Assembly (NCBI GenBank): GCA_027491075.1
Contig: JAIXWX010000029.1
Location: 1 to 64,000, forward strand
Origin: Flavobacteriales bacterium
Lineage (GTDB): Bacteria > Bacteroidota > Bacteroidia > Flavobacteriales_D > Sanyastnellaceae
Reading direction: 5' to 3'
DNA: 64,000 bases
The notes beneath the pieces were generated by a model. It saw only the letters and a list, made by a program, of their open reading frames with translations. It did no database searches and was not told the DNA's origin. Made by a program: the position numbers and the translations under genes. This document shows, piece after piece, positions 25,646-34,641 of this stretch. Position 1 is the first letter of the stretch. Each line of letters starts with the position of its first letter.

Positions 25646-26466
25646 GAAAGATAATTGGGTTGGTTATAATTTGTTTTGCTATAGCTTGCAAACAAAGCGA
25701 TCCGCAGGACGTCTTGCCAAGAGAGGGTGATGTTCTCACTTTTGCAGGAAGAAAATGGGATGTAAAAAGTAGTTCTACTTTCGTTGGACCTGGACCGAAT
25801 TTATTTTCCAGACGATACAACGATGTATGGGTGGATGAGAATGGGTATCTGCATCTCAGCATTGTAAATCATGATGGAGCCTGGTACTCTACGGAGGTCA
25901 TTTCTCAAGACACCATGGGGTATGGAAAATACGCATGGACGGTTCAATGTGATCCCATGCGATTTGCATCCAACGTGGTGCTCGGATTGTTTACTTGGGA
26001 CAACAACACATTTTTCACTGAAGCGAATAGCGAAGTGGATATAGAGTTGTCCAAGTGGGGAAGTGATACCATGCAAAGTCCTCTTACCTATTCGGTGCAA
26101 CCCGTTTTCTTTGGACCCTACAATGACGAACGCAGCGAGTATGCGCTTATCGACACCAGTCTTCACAGAGGGGTGAGTACTCATGTTTTCGAATGGACAG
26201 ATACTTTAATTACTTGGTACAGCTACAAAGGGGATATCGATAGCAATCAACCAATTTATGCTTCATGGAGTTTTGATTTAAACAATCCAGCCAAAATCAA
26301 ATATGAAGGTCCTTATCAATCACAGCCGATAGTGATTCCGGCTCCAGGTAACACAACGAACGCAAGGATGAATCTCTGGACCTTAGCGCATATCGCAGCT
26401 GGACCAGAGGATGAACGTTTTCACGAAGTAGTCATTCGTGATTTTCAGTATACTCCATTTAACTAA
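25642..26466 (+). CDS. GH16-family glucanase lipoprotein
   Basis: The 274-residue protein has a lipobox (AIAC, Cys16) and one concanavalin-like sandwich domain. The GH16 catalytic signature is seen as EVDIE, with E131 as nucleophile, D133 assisting and E135 as acid/base. GKYAWTVQC and IRDFQYTPF frame the fold. GH16 enzymes cut beta-1,3 or mixed glucans or galactans; the locus favours beta-1,3-glucan. The variant around the signature (EVDIELSKWG) is not that of the best-known laminarinases, so the exact linkage cut is uncertain. It is the last gene of the operon; no terminator separates it from the convergent peroxidase gene 4 bases away. Confidence 0.85.
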   Translation: MRKIIGLVIICFAIACKQSDPQDVLPREGDVLTFAGRKWDVKSSSTFVGPGPNLFSRRYNDVWVDENGYLHLSIVNHDGAWYSTEVISQDTMGYGKYAWTVQCDPMRFASNVVLGLFTWDNNTFFTEANSEVDIELSKWGSDTMQSPLTYSVQPVFFGPYNDERSEYALIDTSLHRGVSTHVFEWTDTLITWYSYKGDIDSNQPIYASWSFDLNNPAKIKYEGPYQSQPIVIPAPGNTTNARMNLWTLAHIAAGPEDERFHEVVIRDFQYTPFN

Positions 26467-26470
26467 TGGA

Positions 26471-27493
26471 TTATTCTGCGTAGAGTGGATTGGAAATGTA
26501 CGTGTAGTCAGTCAGGGTTTGAAGAAACGCGTCGAGTGCTTCTTTTTGCGAACTGGTAAAGTTCATTGGAGTTAAGGAAGGATCGGTGTTTCCAACTGTT
26601 ACGAGGTTCTCACTGTAATGATCTATAACTGCTGTAAGCGTAAATAGTCGACCATCGTGCATATACGGATAGGTGAGCGCTACATTTCGCAACGAAGGTA
26701 CTTTGAATTTACCCTTGTCTGATTCCTCTTGTGTAATAAGATATCTACCGAAGTCGGTTTCATAACCACCCGCAAGCCCATTGTTTCTATAGGAAAAATC
26801 ACTCGTGAGGGGTTCGTTGTGGCAGCTTTCACAATGTGTTCTGAACAAATTTAGTCCTTCTGTTTCTTGCGCTGTATAGCTCTCTTTGCCGAGGATATAC
26901 CTGTCATATTTACTATCGGACGAAACGAGATTGCCCATGTATTGAGCGAGTGCGAAGAGTATTTTCTGATCGGTTACTTCGGAAGAACCAAAAGCTGCAT
27001 TGAATAGACCGGGGTAAACGGGATCTGAAAGTAGTTTCACAACGACATTGGTCATTGTCTCTTTCATTTCAATGGGTGAGGTAATCGGCGCAACAGGCAT
27101 TATTTCTATATGATTGATTCCGCCGTCCCACATAAATGCAGGATACCACGCCATATTGGATATCGCGGGACTGTTGCGCGTTCCAACTGCTCCGTTCACG
27201 CCTAAACTAAACGCAGTGCCATGATCTGCAAAGGCGTGCACTTGAGAATGACACGTTCCACAAGAAAGGCTATTGTCCAAGCTTAGAATAGGATCAAAAA
27301 ATAATTTCCTTCCCAATTCGAACCCTTGTTTGGTCAAGGGATTATTGGTGAAAGTATAATGTGGAGGAGGGAAGTGTTCAGGTTGATTAAAACCGAACGC
27401 TTGTTCGGTAGGTACCGCCAGAACACTTTCCTCTTCCTTTCCACATCTTGAGAAAAGAACTACAATAAGTGTTATCGCAATAGAGGCTCTCAA
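26471..27493 (-). CDS. Dihaem cytochrome-c peroxidase/MauG-like lipoprotein (MbnH-type)
   Basis: The 340-residue protein has a lipobox-like SRC (Cys17) and two haem-binding motifs, CGTCH (about 78-82) and CESCH (about 220-224). It has the conserved KLFFDPILS and NSPAISNMA... segments of the CCP/MauG superfamily. The gene lies 11 bases after an MbnP-like gene. Such dihaem enzymes (MbnH) are known to oxidise a tryptophan of their MbnP partner to kynurenine, so a protein-modifying role is more likely than simple peroxide removal. The assignment rests on this pairing. Periplasmic or outer-membrane anchored. Confidence 0.85.
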   Translation of the reverse strand: MRASIAITLIVVLFSRCGKEEESVLAVPTEQAFGFNQPEHFPPPHYTFTNNPLTKQGFELGRKLFFDPILSLDNSLSCGTCHSQVHAFADHGTAFSLGVNGAVGTRNSPAISNMAWYPAFMWDGGINHIEIMPVAPITSPIEMKETMTNVVVKLLSDPVYPGLFNAAFGSSEVTDQKILFALAQYMGNLVSSDSKYDRYILGKESYTAQETEGLNLFRTHCESCHNEPLTSDFSYRNNGLAGGYETDFGRYLITQEESDKGKFKVPSLRNVALTYPYMHDGRLFTLTAVIDHYSENLVTVGNTDPSLTPMNFTSSQKEALDAFLQTLTDYTYISNPLYAE

Positions 27494-27504
27494 GCTAGGG
27501 ACTA

Positions 27505-28278
27505 TTAATTATGAATATGCTCGAATTCTATCCCAGAGACGAAATTCTGAATAACGCGCTTGGCCATCATACCCGGCTGGTGAACGGTAGGGTTGTCATG
27601 GATATTGATGCCTTGATCATTATTGAATATTCTTTGCGCATCGATGCTCATTTTCAGCAGGGGATTCGTGCTTTTGCGAATCATTAATACTTCTGGAGCG
27701 AAAGCAAAATTCAAAACTTGCTGAGAAGCGAGTACTCCCTGAAAACCTCCGACGTGATAGGAGAAGGTACTACCAGGAGCTTGCGGACTTGTTCCTTCGA
27801 ATTTGGCCATGATATAGCCTGTGGACCATGTCCAGAACATGTTATTCGAAACAGCAAGTGCACCGGTTTGCGCACCACTCACGTTGCGAGTGCTGTCCAC
27901 ACCGATCATGAACTGTATCGAAGTGTAGTCACCTTCAGGTATGCCTGTAATTGATGGCAAGAGAGAAGAAGGGTTTCCTAAATCAATTAAAAAGTAGCTT
28001 TCAGGATGTGACCATACACTTCCATCGGCCTTGATTAATTTAACGTTGGTGAGATAGTACTTGAAGTTTTGAAATTGAAGCTCTTCTCCTTGATTCGTAA
28101 AATAGGTGTTATTAAGGGCAAGAGGCAAATCAGCGTATTGATGTTCTAACTCTAGTTTAAATTGACCTGAGGGAATTGCGATATCTTCTGCATCAGGAGT
28201 GCTTTCCTCGTCTTTTTTGCAAGATGCCATTGTAAGGAGCGTAGCTGCCGCGAGAAACATTAAAAACTTCTTTTTCAT
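27505..28278 (-). CDS. MbnP-family lipoprotein
   Basis: The 257-residue lipoprotein (MASC, Cys20) shows the MbnP pattern: FQNFKYYLTNVKLI, the TSIQFMIGVDSTRN segment, and NMFWTWSTGYIMAKFEG near residue 145-160. It ends in a His-containing tail (FEHIHN). MbnP proteins bind copper, and in the studied case a tryptophan is converted to kynurenine by the dihaem partner. The partner gene follows 11 bases downstream, so the pair should be one operon. Which tryptophan would be modified here cannot be said. Copper handling is the likely role. Confidence 0.82.
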   Translation of the reverse strand: MKKKFLMFLAAATLLTMASCKKDEESTPDAEDIAIPSGQFKLELEHQYADLPLALNNTYFTNQGEELQFQNFKYYLTNVKLIKADGSVWSHPESYFLIDLGNPSSLLPSITGIPEGDYTSIQFMIGVDSTRNVSGAQTGALAVSNNMFWTWSTGYIMAKFEGTSPQAPGSTFSYHVGGFQGVLASQQVLNFAFAPEVLMIRKSTNPLLKMSIDAQRIFNNDQGINIHDNPTVHQPGMMAKRVIQNFVSGIEFEHIHN

Positions 28279-28355
28279 TTGGTTTAGGCTTTAAAATTTG
28301 CAACACCGGAATTAGTAAGAAAGTTTAGTTCCCCTTCATCAGATCTAGGAAGAAT

Positions 28356-28607
28356 TTATACTTCCGTTACCGTGAACTTATAGAACTCCATGATTTCATT
28401 GCAGAGCAGCTTTTTGCAAGCGGCGTCTACTTTTGTTTCTGCTGTTTTCTTGTCTTTGGCTTCTACGAGCAAGGTAATGTGCTTGCCAATGCGCACTCCT
28501 GAAATCTCAGGAAGTCCCAAATTGGTCATAGAGTTTGTCACCGCTTTTCCTTGAGGATCTAATAGTGCCTCTAGCGGCATTACATCTATTTCAGCTTTAA
28601 ACTTCAT
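28356..28607 (-). CDS. purS: Phosphoribosylformylglycinamidine synthase subunit PurS
   Basis: The 83-residue protein has the PurS beta-alpha-beta pattern: AEIDVMPLEALLDPQGKAV, then GLPEISGVRIGKHI and a conserved C-terminal helix. PurS joins PurL and PurQ in the fourth step of purine synthesis, turning FGAR into FGAM with glutamine as nitrogen donor. The gene overlaps pssA by 11 bases, so the two are translated from one message; purL and purQ are not in the window. Confidence 0.88.
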   Translation of the reverse strand: MKFKAEIDVMPLEALLDPQGKAVTNSMTNLGLPEISGVRIGKHITLLVEAKDKKTAETKVDAACKKLLCNEIMEFYKFTVTEV

Positions 28608-29295
28608 GGGTTCTTTTTTTCAAAAAATATAAGATGGATGTGATCGTGTACAAAAGTATAATAGAAGGTATGCTTAAAAAAATGTTTTCCAATATACCGC
28701 ATAGCGCCAGGATGATAGCTGATCCAATAAGGATAATCATTCGCGCCTCATTGCCTTTCCATGTAAGTTTTTTTATCTTAAAGCTGAGTAATGGAATGGT
28801 TGAAACCATCAAAAATGTCATCGCAAGGACAAGGCAAATGATAATGGGGAGTTTTGCCTCTTCAACCGCTAGCCATTGACGATTCAGCAAAAGAAAGCCT
28901 ATCCAAAAGATTCCATTGGCGGGTATAGGAAGTCCCTTGAAATGTTCGGACTGTGTTTCGTCAATGTTGAATCGGGCCAATCGCCATGCTCCACCTACTG
29001 CAAGGAGAAAGGGTAGGAGCGTATAGCTAAAGTCAATGCTCGTTTCTAACAGGAGCGTTTGGTGCAATAAAAAAGCGGGAGCTACGCCAAAGGAAACCAC
29101 ATCTGCTAAAGAATCGAGTTGTTTTCCAAGAGGCGAGGTTACGTTTAACAAACGGGCAACAAGACCGTCGAAAAAGTCCAGTACCGCTGCTAGGAAGATA
29201 AAGAAGCAAGACCATTCCAATGAATGATGGGCGATGGCGATGCATCCACAAAAGAGGTTACCCAAGGTGATAAAATTGGGGATGTTCTTTTTCAT
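28597..29295 (-). CDS. pssA: CDP-diacylglycerol-serine O-phosphatidyltransferase
   Basis: The 232-residue membrane protein has the CDP-alcohol phosphatidyltransferase motif, with DG..AR........G...D...D visible across residues about 43-65 (DGLVARLL then GKQLDSLAD). Substrates are CDP-diacylglycerol and serine; the product is phosphatidylserine, precursor of phosphatidylethanolamine. About seven or eight hydrophobic helices are predicted. GLPIPANG further supports PssA over PgsA. It lies downstream of infB on the same strand but is separated from it by a strong terminator. Confidence 0.9.
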   Translation of the reverse strand: MKKNIPNFITLGNLFCGCIAIAHHSLEWSCFFIFLAAVLDFFDGLVARLLNVTSPLGKQLDSLADVVSFGVAPAFLLHQTLLLETSIDFSYTLLPFLLAVGGAWRLARFNIDETQSEHFKGLPIPANGIFWIGFLLLNRQWLAVEEAKLPIIICLVLAMTFLMVSTIPLLSFKIKKLTWKGNEARMIILIGSAIILALCGILENIFLSIPSIILLYTITSILYFLKKRTHEV

Positions 29296-29312
29296 GAGTG
29301 TGAATTCAAAAG

Positions 29313-29340
29313 AGAAAAGGGCCTGTGAAGGCCCTTTTTA
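29313..29340 (-). terminator. Terminator of the rimP-nusA-infB operon
   Basis: A 10-bp stem AAAAGGGCCT / AGGCCCTTTT with a GTGA loop lies immediately after the infB stop codon and is followed by a T-run on the - strand. Confidence 0.88.
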
Positions 29341-29341
29341 T

Positions 29342-32251
29342 TTAAAGTGTTTGTTTTACTTCTACTTCTTCGAACGCCTCAATGTGGTCGCCCACTTTGA
29401 TGTCATTGAATCTTTCAACGTTCAAGCCGCATTCATAACCTTTAGCAACGTCTTTAACATCGTCTTTGAAACGCTTGAGTGATCCAAGCTCTCCGGTGAA
29501 GATGACAATTCCGTCGCGGATGACGCGCACTTTGTTGTTTCTGGTGATTTTTCCATCCAAAACGAAACATCCTGCCACTGTACCAACTTTCGTGATTTTG
29601 AAGACGTCACGAATCTCCGCAGTACCCACCACTTGTTCCTCGATTTTAGCGGAAAGCATGCCTTCCATGGCCTCGCGTATTTCTTCGATAGCCTTGTAGA
29701 TGACACTGTAAAGCTTGATCTGAATTTCTTCGTTTTCTGCAAGGCGACGCGCGCTTTGGCTGGGTCGAACTTGGAAACCAACAATGATTGCGTCAGATGC
29801 CGATGCGAGAAGTACGTCTCCTTCGGAGATTTGTCCAACCCCTTTGTGAATGATGCTGACTTGAATTTTCTCTGTAGAAAGTTTTTGCAAAGAGTCAACC
29901 AATGCTTCAACAGATCCATCCACGTCACCTTTCACAATCAAGTTGAGCTGTTTGAAATCTCCAAGAGCGATACGTCTTCCAATTTCTTCGATGGTGAGGT
30001 GCTTTTTGACACGCACACTTTGCTCGCGTTGCAATTGCTGACGTTTGGTAGCAATGTTTCTTGCCTCTCTTTCGTCTTCAACCACATAGAATTTATCGCC
30101 TGCATTGGGCGCCCCTTCGAATCCAAGAATGGATACAGGAGCCGCAGGACCTGCTTCTGATACTTTTTGACCGCGTTCGTTGAACATGGCTTTAACTCTT
30201 CCGCTCCATTGACCAGCGAGAATAGGATCTCCAATGCGCAATGTTCCGCCTTCCACAAGCAAGGTAGCCACGTATCCTCGACCTTTGTCAAGAGACGATT
30301 CGATGATCGTACCCACTGCACGTTTATTTGGGTTGGCTTTAAGATCAAGAAGTTCAGCTTCTAATATTACCTTTTCCAAGAGGGCATCGATATTCAATCC
30401 TTTCTTGGCAGCCACTTCCTGGCTTTGATATTTTCCACCCCATTCTTCCACCAAGATATTCATGGCAGAAAGTTGCTCACGAATTCTATCTGGGTTTGCA
30501 TCGGGCTTATCTATTTTGTTGAGGGCAAAAATCATCGGAACTCCAGCAGCCTGTGCGTGGCTGATGGCTTCCTTAGTTTGCGGCATCACGCTATCGTCAG
30601 CAGCGACTACGATGATTGCTAAATCCGTTACTTGAGCACCTCGAGCACGCATTGCCGTAAATGCTTCGTGACCCGGAGTATCCAAGAACGTCATTTTTTT
30701 ACCATTTGGTAATTGCACAGAGTAGGCACCAATGTGCTGAGTGATACCTCCAGCTTCTCCTGCAACAACGTTTGCGTTTCTTACAAAGTCAAGCAAGGAA
30801 GTTTTTCCATGGTCAACGTGACCCATTACAGTTACTACTGGTGGGCGAGGTTGAAGATCTTCTGGATTATCCACTTCTTCTTGCACCGCATCCGATACTT
30901 CGCTGCTCACGAACTCTACTTGATAGCCAAATTCGTCTGCAATGATGTGGATTGTTTCTGCATCAAGACGTTGGTTGATCGACGCGAAAATACCTAAAGA
31001 CATACACGCAGAAATAATCTCCGTGGGAACCTTGTTCATCATCTGTGCTAATTCAGACACAGAAACAAACTCTGTTAACTTTAGAATTGAGCTTTGTTGC
31101 TGCTCACGAATCATTTGCTCTTCAGCGCGGCGCGCTACAGCATCTCTTTTCTCTCTTCTAAATTTCGATGATTTCGACTTTCCTTGATTACCGAGTCTTG
31201 CGAGAGTTTCCTTGATTTGATTCTGGATTTGCTGCTCGTTGAGTTCGGTTTTCGGCGCTTCTTTTTGAGGTCCTCTATTTTGTTGATTACCTCTGTTATT
31301 ATTGGCGTTATTATTATTGTTGTTGTTGTTGTTATTGCCACCACCTCTGCGATCTTGCTCTTGTTGGCGACCAATATCAACCTTCGACACTCGCTTGCGC
31401 TTGCGCTTTTCTTTTTGATCAGCGTTTGCGTTTTGTTTCGCTTCTTCTTTCTTCTTCTCAGGAGTAGTAGGCAATTCAATTTTACCTAAAACTTTCGTTC
31501 CACTGAGTTTTTGAACATTTACACGGATGAGTTCTTTTTCTACTGGAGCGGCAGGAGTCTCTGGTGCTTCCGCTGCGGGTGCAGCGTTTTGAGCAGGAGG
31601 TGTCGCAACCTCTTCTTTCTTTTTAGAAGATTTCTTGTCATTCTTGTCAGAATCTACTTTCGCTTCAGAAGCAGAGGTATCCGCGTCTTGGACGGGAACT
31701 TCTTTTTTCGGAGTTTCTTTAACTGCTTCCTCTTTCTTCTTTCCTTTTCCTTTTGGTTTTTCTAAAGAAGATAAATCTATTTTGCCGACAATCTTAATTT
31801 CATTGCGCTCTTCTTCTGGTGCTGCTTCCTGAGCGGGAGCAACTTCCTCTACTGTCGGCGCTGGTTCCTCAATGGGCTCCGCCGGAACAGGTTCTTTTTC
31901 CTTTTCTACTTTCGCTTTGGCGGGCTCTACTTTTCTCTTGAACTTAGACAAGTCAATTTCTGGCTCCTCTTCATCGCTACCGTCTGCTCTTTTCTTCTTA
32001 GAAGAATCCAGCGTGATTGTTTCACGGGATTCGCGGATGCGAGTGGCCTGTGCAGCGGTTTTTTCCTTTGCCTTTTGATCTCCAGAGAACTCAATCTCCA
32101 AGATATCATAGACATCCGCCTCGATTTTAGCCATAGGATTGTTATCGATGATTATTCCTTTTTTGGAAAGGAATTCAACGATGGTATCCTTGCTAACGCC
32201 AAGGCTAACGGCTGCTTTTCCTAGTCTTTGTGGTGCCTTATTATCCGACAT
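29342..32251 (-). CDS. infB: Translation initiation factor IF-2
   Basis: IF-2 brings initiator tRNA to the 30S subunit and helps subunits join, using GTP. The C-terminal two thirds hold the GTPase (GHVDHGKTS near residue 475, then DTPGHEAF and NKIDKP) and the domains II, III and IV. The N-terminal third is long, charged and of low complexity, with Lys/Glu/Ala stretches and a run of asparagines (about 299-312) inside an Arg-Gly-Asn-rich patch. I chose ATG 32251 ([11 protein letters not shown]) because it directly begins the conserved first helix and follows an A-rich leader; ATG 32266 would add five residues. Confidence 0.95.
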   Translation of the reverse strand: MSDNKAPQRLGKAAVSLGVSKDTIVEFLSKKGIIIDNNPMAKIEADVYDILEIEFSGDQKAKEKTAAQATRIRESRETITLDSSKKKRADGSDEEEPEIDLSKFKRKVEPAKAKVEKEKEPVPAEPIEEPAPTVEEVAPAQEAAPEEERNEIKIVGKIDLSSLEKPKGKGKKKEEAVKETPKKEVPVQDADTSASEAKVDSDKNDKKSSKKKEEVATPPAQNAAPAAEAPETPAAPVEKELIRVNVQKLSGTKVLGKIELPTTPEKKKEEAKQNANADQKEKRKRKRVSKVDIGRQQEQDRRGGGNNNNNNNNNNANNNRGNQQNRGPQKEAPKTELNEQQIQNQIKETLARLGNQGKSKSSKFRREKRDAVARRAEEQMIREQQQSSILKLTEFVSVSELAQMMNKVPTEIISACMSLGIFASINQRLDAETIHIIADEFGYQVEFVSSEVSDAVQEEVDNPEDLQPRPPVVTVMGHVDHGKTSLLDFVRNANVVAGEAGGITQHIGAYSVQLPNGKKMTFLDTPGHEAFTAMRARGAQVTDLAIIVVAADDSVMPQTKEAISHAQAAGVPMIFALNKIDKPDANPDRIREQLSAMNILVEEWGGKYQSQEVAAKKGLNIDALLEKVILEAELLDLKANPNKRAVGTIIESSLDKGRGYVATLLVEGGTLRIGDPILAGQWSGRVKAMFNERGQKVSEAGPAAPVSILGFEGAPNAGDKFYVVEDEREARNIATKRQQLQREQSVRVKKHLTIEEIGRRIALGDFKQLNLIVKGDVDGSVEALVDSLQKLSTEKIQVSIIHKGVGQISEGDVLLASASDAIIVGFQVRPSQSARRLAENEEIQIKLYSVIYKAIEEIREAMEGMLSAKIEEQVVGTAEIRDVFKITKVGTVAGCFVLDGKITRNNKVRVIRDGIVIFTGELGSLKRFKDDVKDVAKGYECGLNVERFNDIKVGDHIEAFEEVEVKQTL

Positions 32252-32307
32252 AAATTTTTTTTGCATCCGAATATTACTTCGGACTCTGTAAAGATACTCT
32301 TTTTAAA

Positions 32308-33543
32308 TTATTCAAACTCTTCACGGAGAATGCGGAGTACCTCCTCCACCGTCTCCTCTTCCAGGTCGGTTCTTTTCACTAGATCTTCTTTAGGAATTTC
32401 TAGTACAGAACGGGCGGTATCACAGCCGATACTCTTGAGCTCAGCAATGATCCAGCTATCAATTTCATCTGTAAATTCATCCAAATCCACATCGTCAATA
32501 TCGGTATCCGTTTCGCGGTATACATCGATTTCGTAACCTGTTAATCTTCCTGCGAGACGAATGTTGTGCCCGCCTTTTCCGATAGCGAGAGAAACTTGAT
32601 CGGGCTTTAAAAACACATCTGCTTTCGCATTGTCTTTATCGAGATTGATGCTGGATATCTTCGCTGGAGAAAGCGCACGAGAAATCAATAATTGCTCGTT
32701 ATTGGTGTGCTGAATGACGTCGATGTTCTCGTTGCGCAATTCGCGTACAATGCTATGAATTCTTGACCCCTTCATTCCTACGCAAGCTCCTACAGGATCA
32801 ACGCGATCATCATAGCTTTCTACAGCTACCTTAGCACGCTCTCCTGGTTCACGAACGATTTTCTTGATGGTAATCAACCCATCAAATACCTCAGGAACTT
32901 CTTGCTCGAATAGCTTTTCCAAGAATTCTGGCGCTGTTCTACTCAGAATAATCGAAGGAGAGTTGTTTCTCATATCGACTTTATAAACCACCGCACGGAT
33001 AGTATCTCCCTTCTTGTAAAAGTCACTCGGAATTTGTTGATCTTTTGGAAGAACCAACTCATTGCCTTCGTCATCCAGTACTAGGATTTCTTTTTTCCAA
33101 ACTTGATATACTTCACCGGTGATGATCTCTCCGACTCTTTCCTTATACTTTTGGTAGATATGGTCCTTCTCGAGTTCCATGATTCTCGATGCGAGGTTTT
33201 GACGCATCGCAAGAACATTTCTTCTTCCAAAGTCTTCTATTTTGATTTCTTCAATAAGTTCTTCACCAATTTCCAAATCGGGAACAATTTTGCGCGCCAT
33301 GCTGACTTCGATTTGGGCCACTTCGTCATCCAGCTCACCGTCTGGTACGATTTCGCGTGTACGCCAAATTTCCAAATCTCCACGATCGGAATTGACAATG
33401 ATATCAAAACCATCGTCTGCACCCCAGCGCTTTAATATCATGTTGCGGAAAACGTCGGCCAAAATATTGGTCATTGTTTCGCGATCAATGTTCTTGAATT
33501 CTTTGAATTCGGAGAACGCCTCTGACAGGTTAACACCTTTCAT
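32308..33543 (-). CDS. nusA: Transcription termination/antitermination factor NusA
   Basis: The 411-residue protein has the N-terminal polymerase-binding domain, an S1 domain (about 133-200) and two KH domains, with VGMKGSRIHSIVREL and SLAIGKGGHNIRLA. It ends in an acidic helical tail. NusA binds RNA polymerase and nascent RNA, and controls pausing, termination and antitermination. The rimP-nusA-infB order is the usual bacterial one; gaps of 11 and 56 bases support an operon. Confidence 0.96.
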   Translation of the reverse strand: MKGVNLSEAFSEFKEFKNIDRETMTNILADVFRNMILKRWGADDGFDIIVNSDRGDLEIWRTREIVPDGELDDEVAQIEVSMARKIVPDLEIGEELIEEIKIEDFGRRNVLAMRQNLASRIMELEKDHIYQKYKERVGEIITGEVYQVWKKEILVLDDEGNELVLPKDQQIPSDFYKKGDTIRAVVYKVDMRNNSPSIILSRTAPEFLEKLFEQEVPEVFDGLITIKKIVREPGERAKVAVESYDDRVDPVGACVGMKGSRIHSIVRELRNENIDVIQHTNNEQLLISRALSPAKISSINLDKDNAKADVFLKPDQVSLAIGKGGHNIRLAGRLTGYEIDVYRETDTDIDDVDLDEFTDEIDSWIIAELKSIGCDTARSVLEIPKEDLVKRTDLEEETVEEVLRILREEFE

Positions 33544-33554
33544 TTTTCAATGAT

Positions 33555-34022
33555 TTATTTGAAGCTAATTGTAATTTTTGTTTCTATTATTTGATCGTAG
33601 GAGAGGGTTACTTCTCTCTCGACCCATTTTTTTCCCTTTTTACCTTCTACCTCTTCTTTGCTTTTGGTTAAAACCGTGATGGCCTCTTCATTTGCACCGG
33701 TCATGGTTCCTTCAAGTTTTCCTCCTTCTGAGAGCTTGACTTCCACTGTTCGGCCAATATTTTTAAAATACTGCCTTTTCAACTTCAATGGTTTTCCAAC
33801 TCCAGGAGAAGAAACATCCAACGCAAAGTCTTCTTTTTCTCTATCCAAAGAACCTTCTACATGTCGGCTCACGGATAAACAATCCTCTAAAGCCAAACCA
33901 CTATCACGGTCAATAAATATTTCTATCTTATTACCCGGTTTAACGATAATATCCACAATAAACAGGTCAGTGCCTGCTATCTTTTCCTCTACCAACGTGC
34001 GGATTTGGTCTGCCGTTATCAT
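33555..34022 (-). CDS. rimP: Ribosome maturation factor RimP
   Basis: The 155-residue protein has the RimP pattern: IDRDSGLALEDCLSVSRHVE, then LDVSSPGVGKPL (residues about 68-79). RimP helps assemble the 30S subunit. It heads the rimP-nusA-infB operon, 11 bases before nusA. No clear promoter motif is seen upstream. Confidence 0.94.
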   Translation of the reverse strand: MITADQIRTLVEEKIAGTDLFIVDIIVKPGNKIEIFIDRDSGLALEDCLSVSRHVEGSLDREKEDFALDVSSPGVGKPLKLKRQYFKNIGRTVEVKLSEGGKLEGTMTGANEEAITVLTKSKEEVEGKKGKKWVEREVTLSYDQIIETKITISFK

Positions 34023-34064
34023 TGTAAATTATTGATTATCAACTAAAACACTGAATTATGCGCA

Positions 34065-34092
34065 TAAAAAAGAGGGGCTTTTGACCCCTCTC
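34065..34092 (-). terminator. Terminator after the small secreted protein gene
   Basis: AGAGGGG / CCCCTCT forms a 7-bp GC-rich stem with a seven-base loop, followed by TTTTTT on the - strand. It isolates rimP from the gene at 34158. Confidence 0.8.
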
Positions 34093-34157
34093 ACTTTGAT
34101 ATTTCAGTGCCTAAAGCGTGGCAAATATACGCTTTTTTTTCCTTAAATAAAAATGGA

Positions 34158-34598
34158 TTACTTCTTCTTGAAGTAGAAACGAGTGATAAACAAACCGTTA
34201 CCATCATCTTTTCCAGCGTCACTTTCTACTCCGCTGCTTACGAAAACCAATTCGTAACCTTGTGCTTCCATGTCGTTGAGCTTGGACATGATCAAAGCAT
34301 CGTTGGAGGCAATGTTCTGGAAGTTGATACCCACCATGGAGAAGAAGTTCAACATTTTGGTTTCATTGAATCCACCGATCTTTAGATCGCTGCGGTCAAC
34401 ATCTCCTTGCTTACTGTCTTTTCCATCGGTACGAGCAGTGGTGAATGGCTTGTAATCTAAATCGGTTGTGGCTTCGATCATTCTAGATCTTCCAAGACCA
34501 CCAGGTACAATAGATTCGATTACTGTAACTACTTTGAATTGGCTAAACGCCATCGTTGTCAATGCTACAAAGGCAAGTGTGAAGAGTACTTTTTTCAT
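34158..34598 (-). CDS. Small secreted protein of unknown function
   Basis: I do not recognise this 146-residue protein. It has a signal peptide (1-19, ending AFSQ). The mature part looks like one small alpha/beta domain with a C-terminal strand FITRFYFKKK. There is no lipobox or sorting domain, so it is probably periplasmic. It lies 43 bases after the ASPIC/UnbV gene on the same strand, with its own downstream terminator; a link to that gene is possible but unproven. Confidence 0.6.
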   Translation of the reverse strand: MKKVLFTLAFVALTTMAFSQFKVVTVIESIVPGGLGRSRMIEATTDLDYKPFTTARTDGKDSKQGDVDRSDLKIGGFNETKMLNFFSMVGINFQNIASNDALIMSKLNDMEAQGYELVFVSSGVESDAGKDDGNGLFITRFYFKKK

Positions 34599-34641
34599 AT
34601 TTTTTTTAATTTTTAAAGCGTCGCTAAGAAAAGAATAAAAA

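Noticed and set aside
15929-26466. SusC/SusD pair in the glucan locus
   Set aside because: Neither barrel has a plug, TonB box or carboxypeptidase-like domain, and no lipoprotein shows SusD-type helical repeats.
29633-31765. Several + strand frames antisense to infB
   Set aside because: They are shadows of infB; the IF-2 reading frame is unmistakable and continuous.
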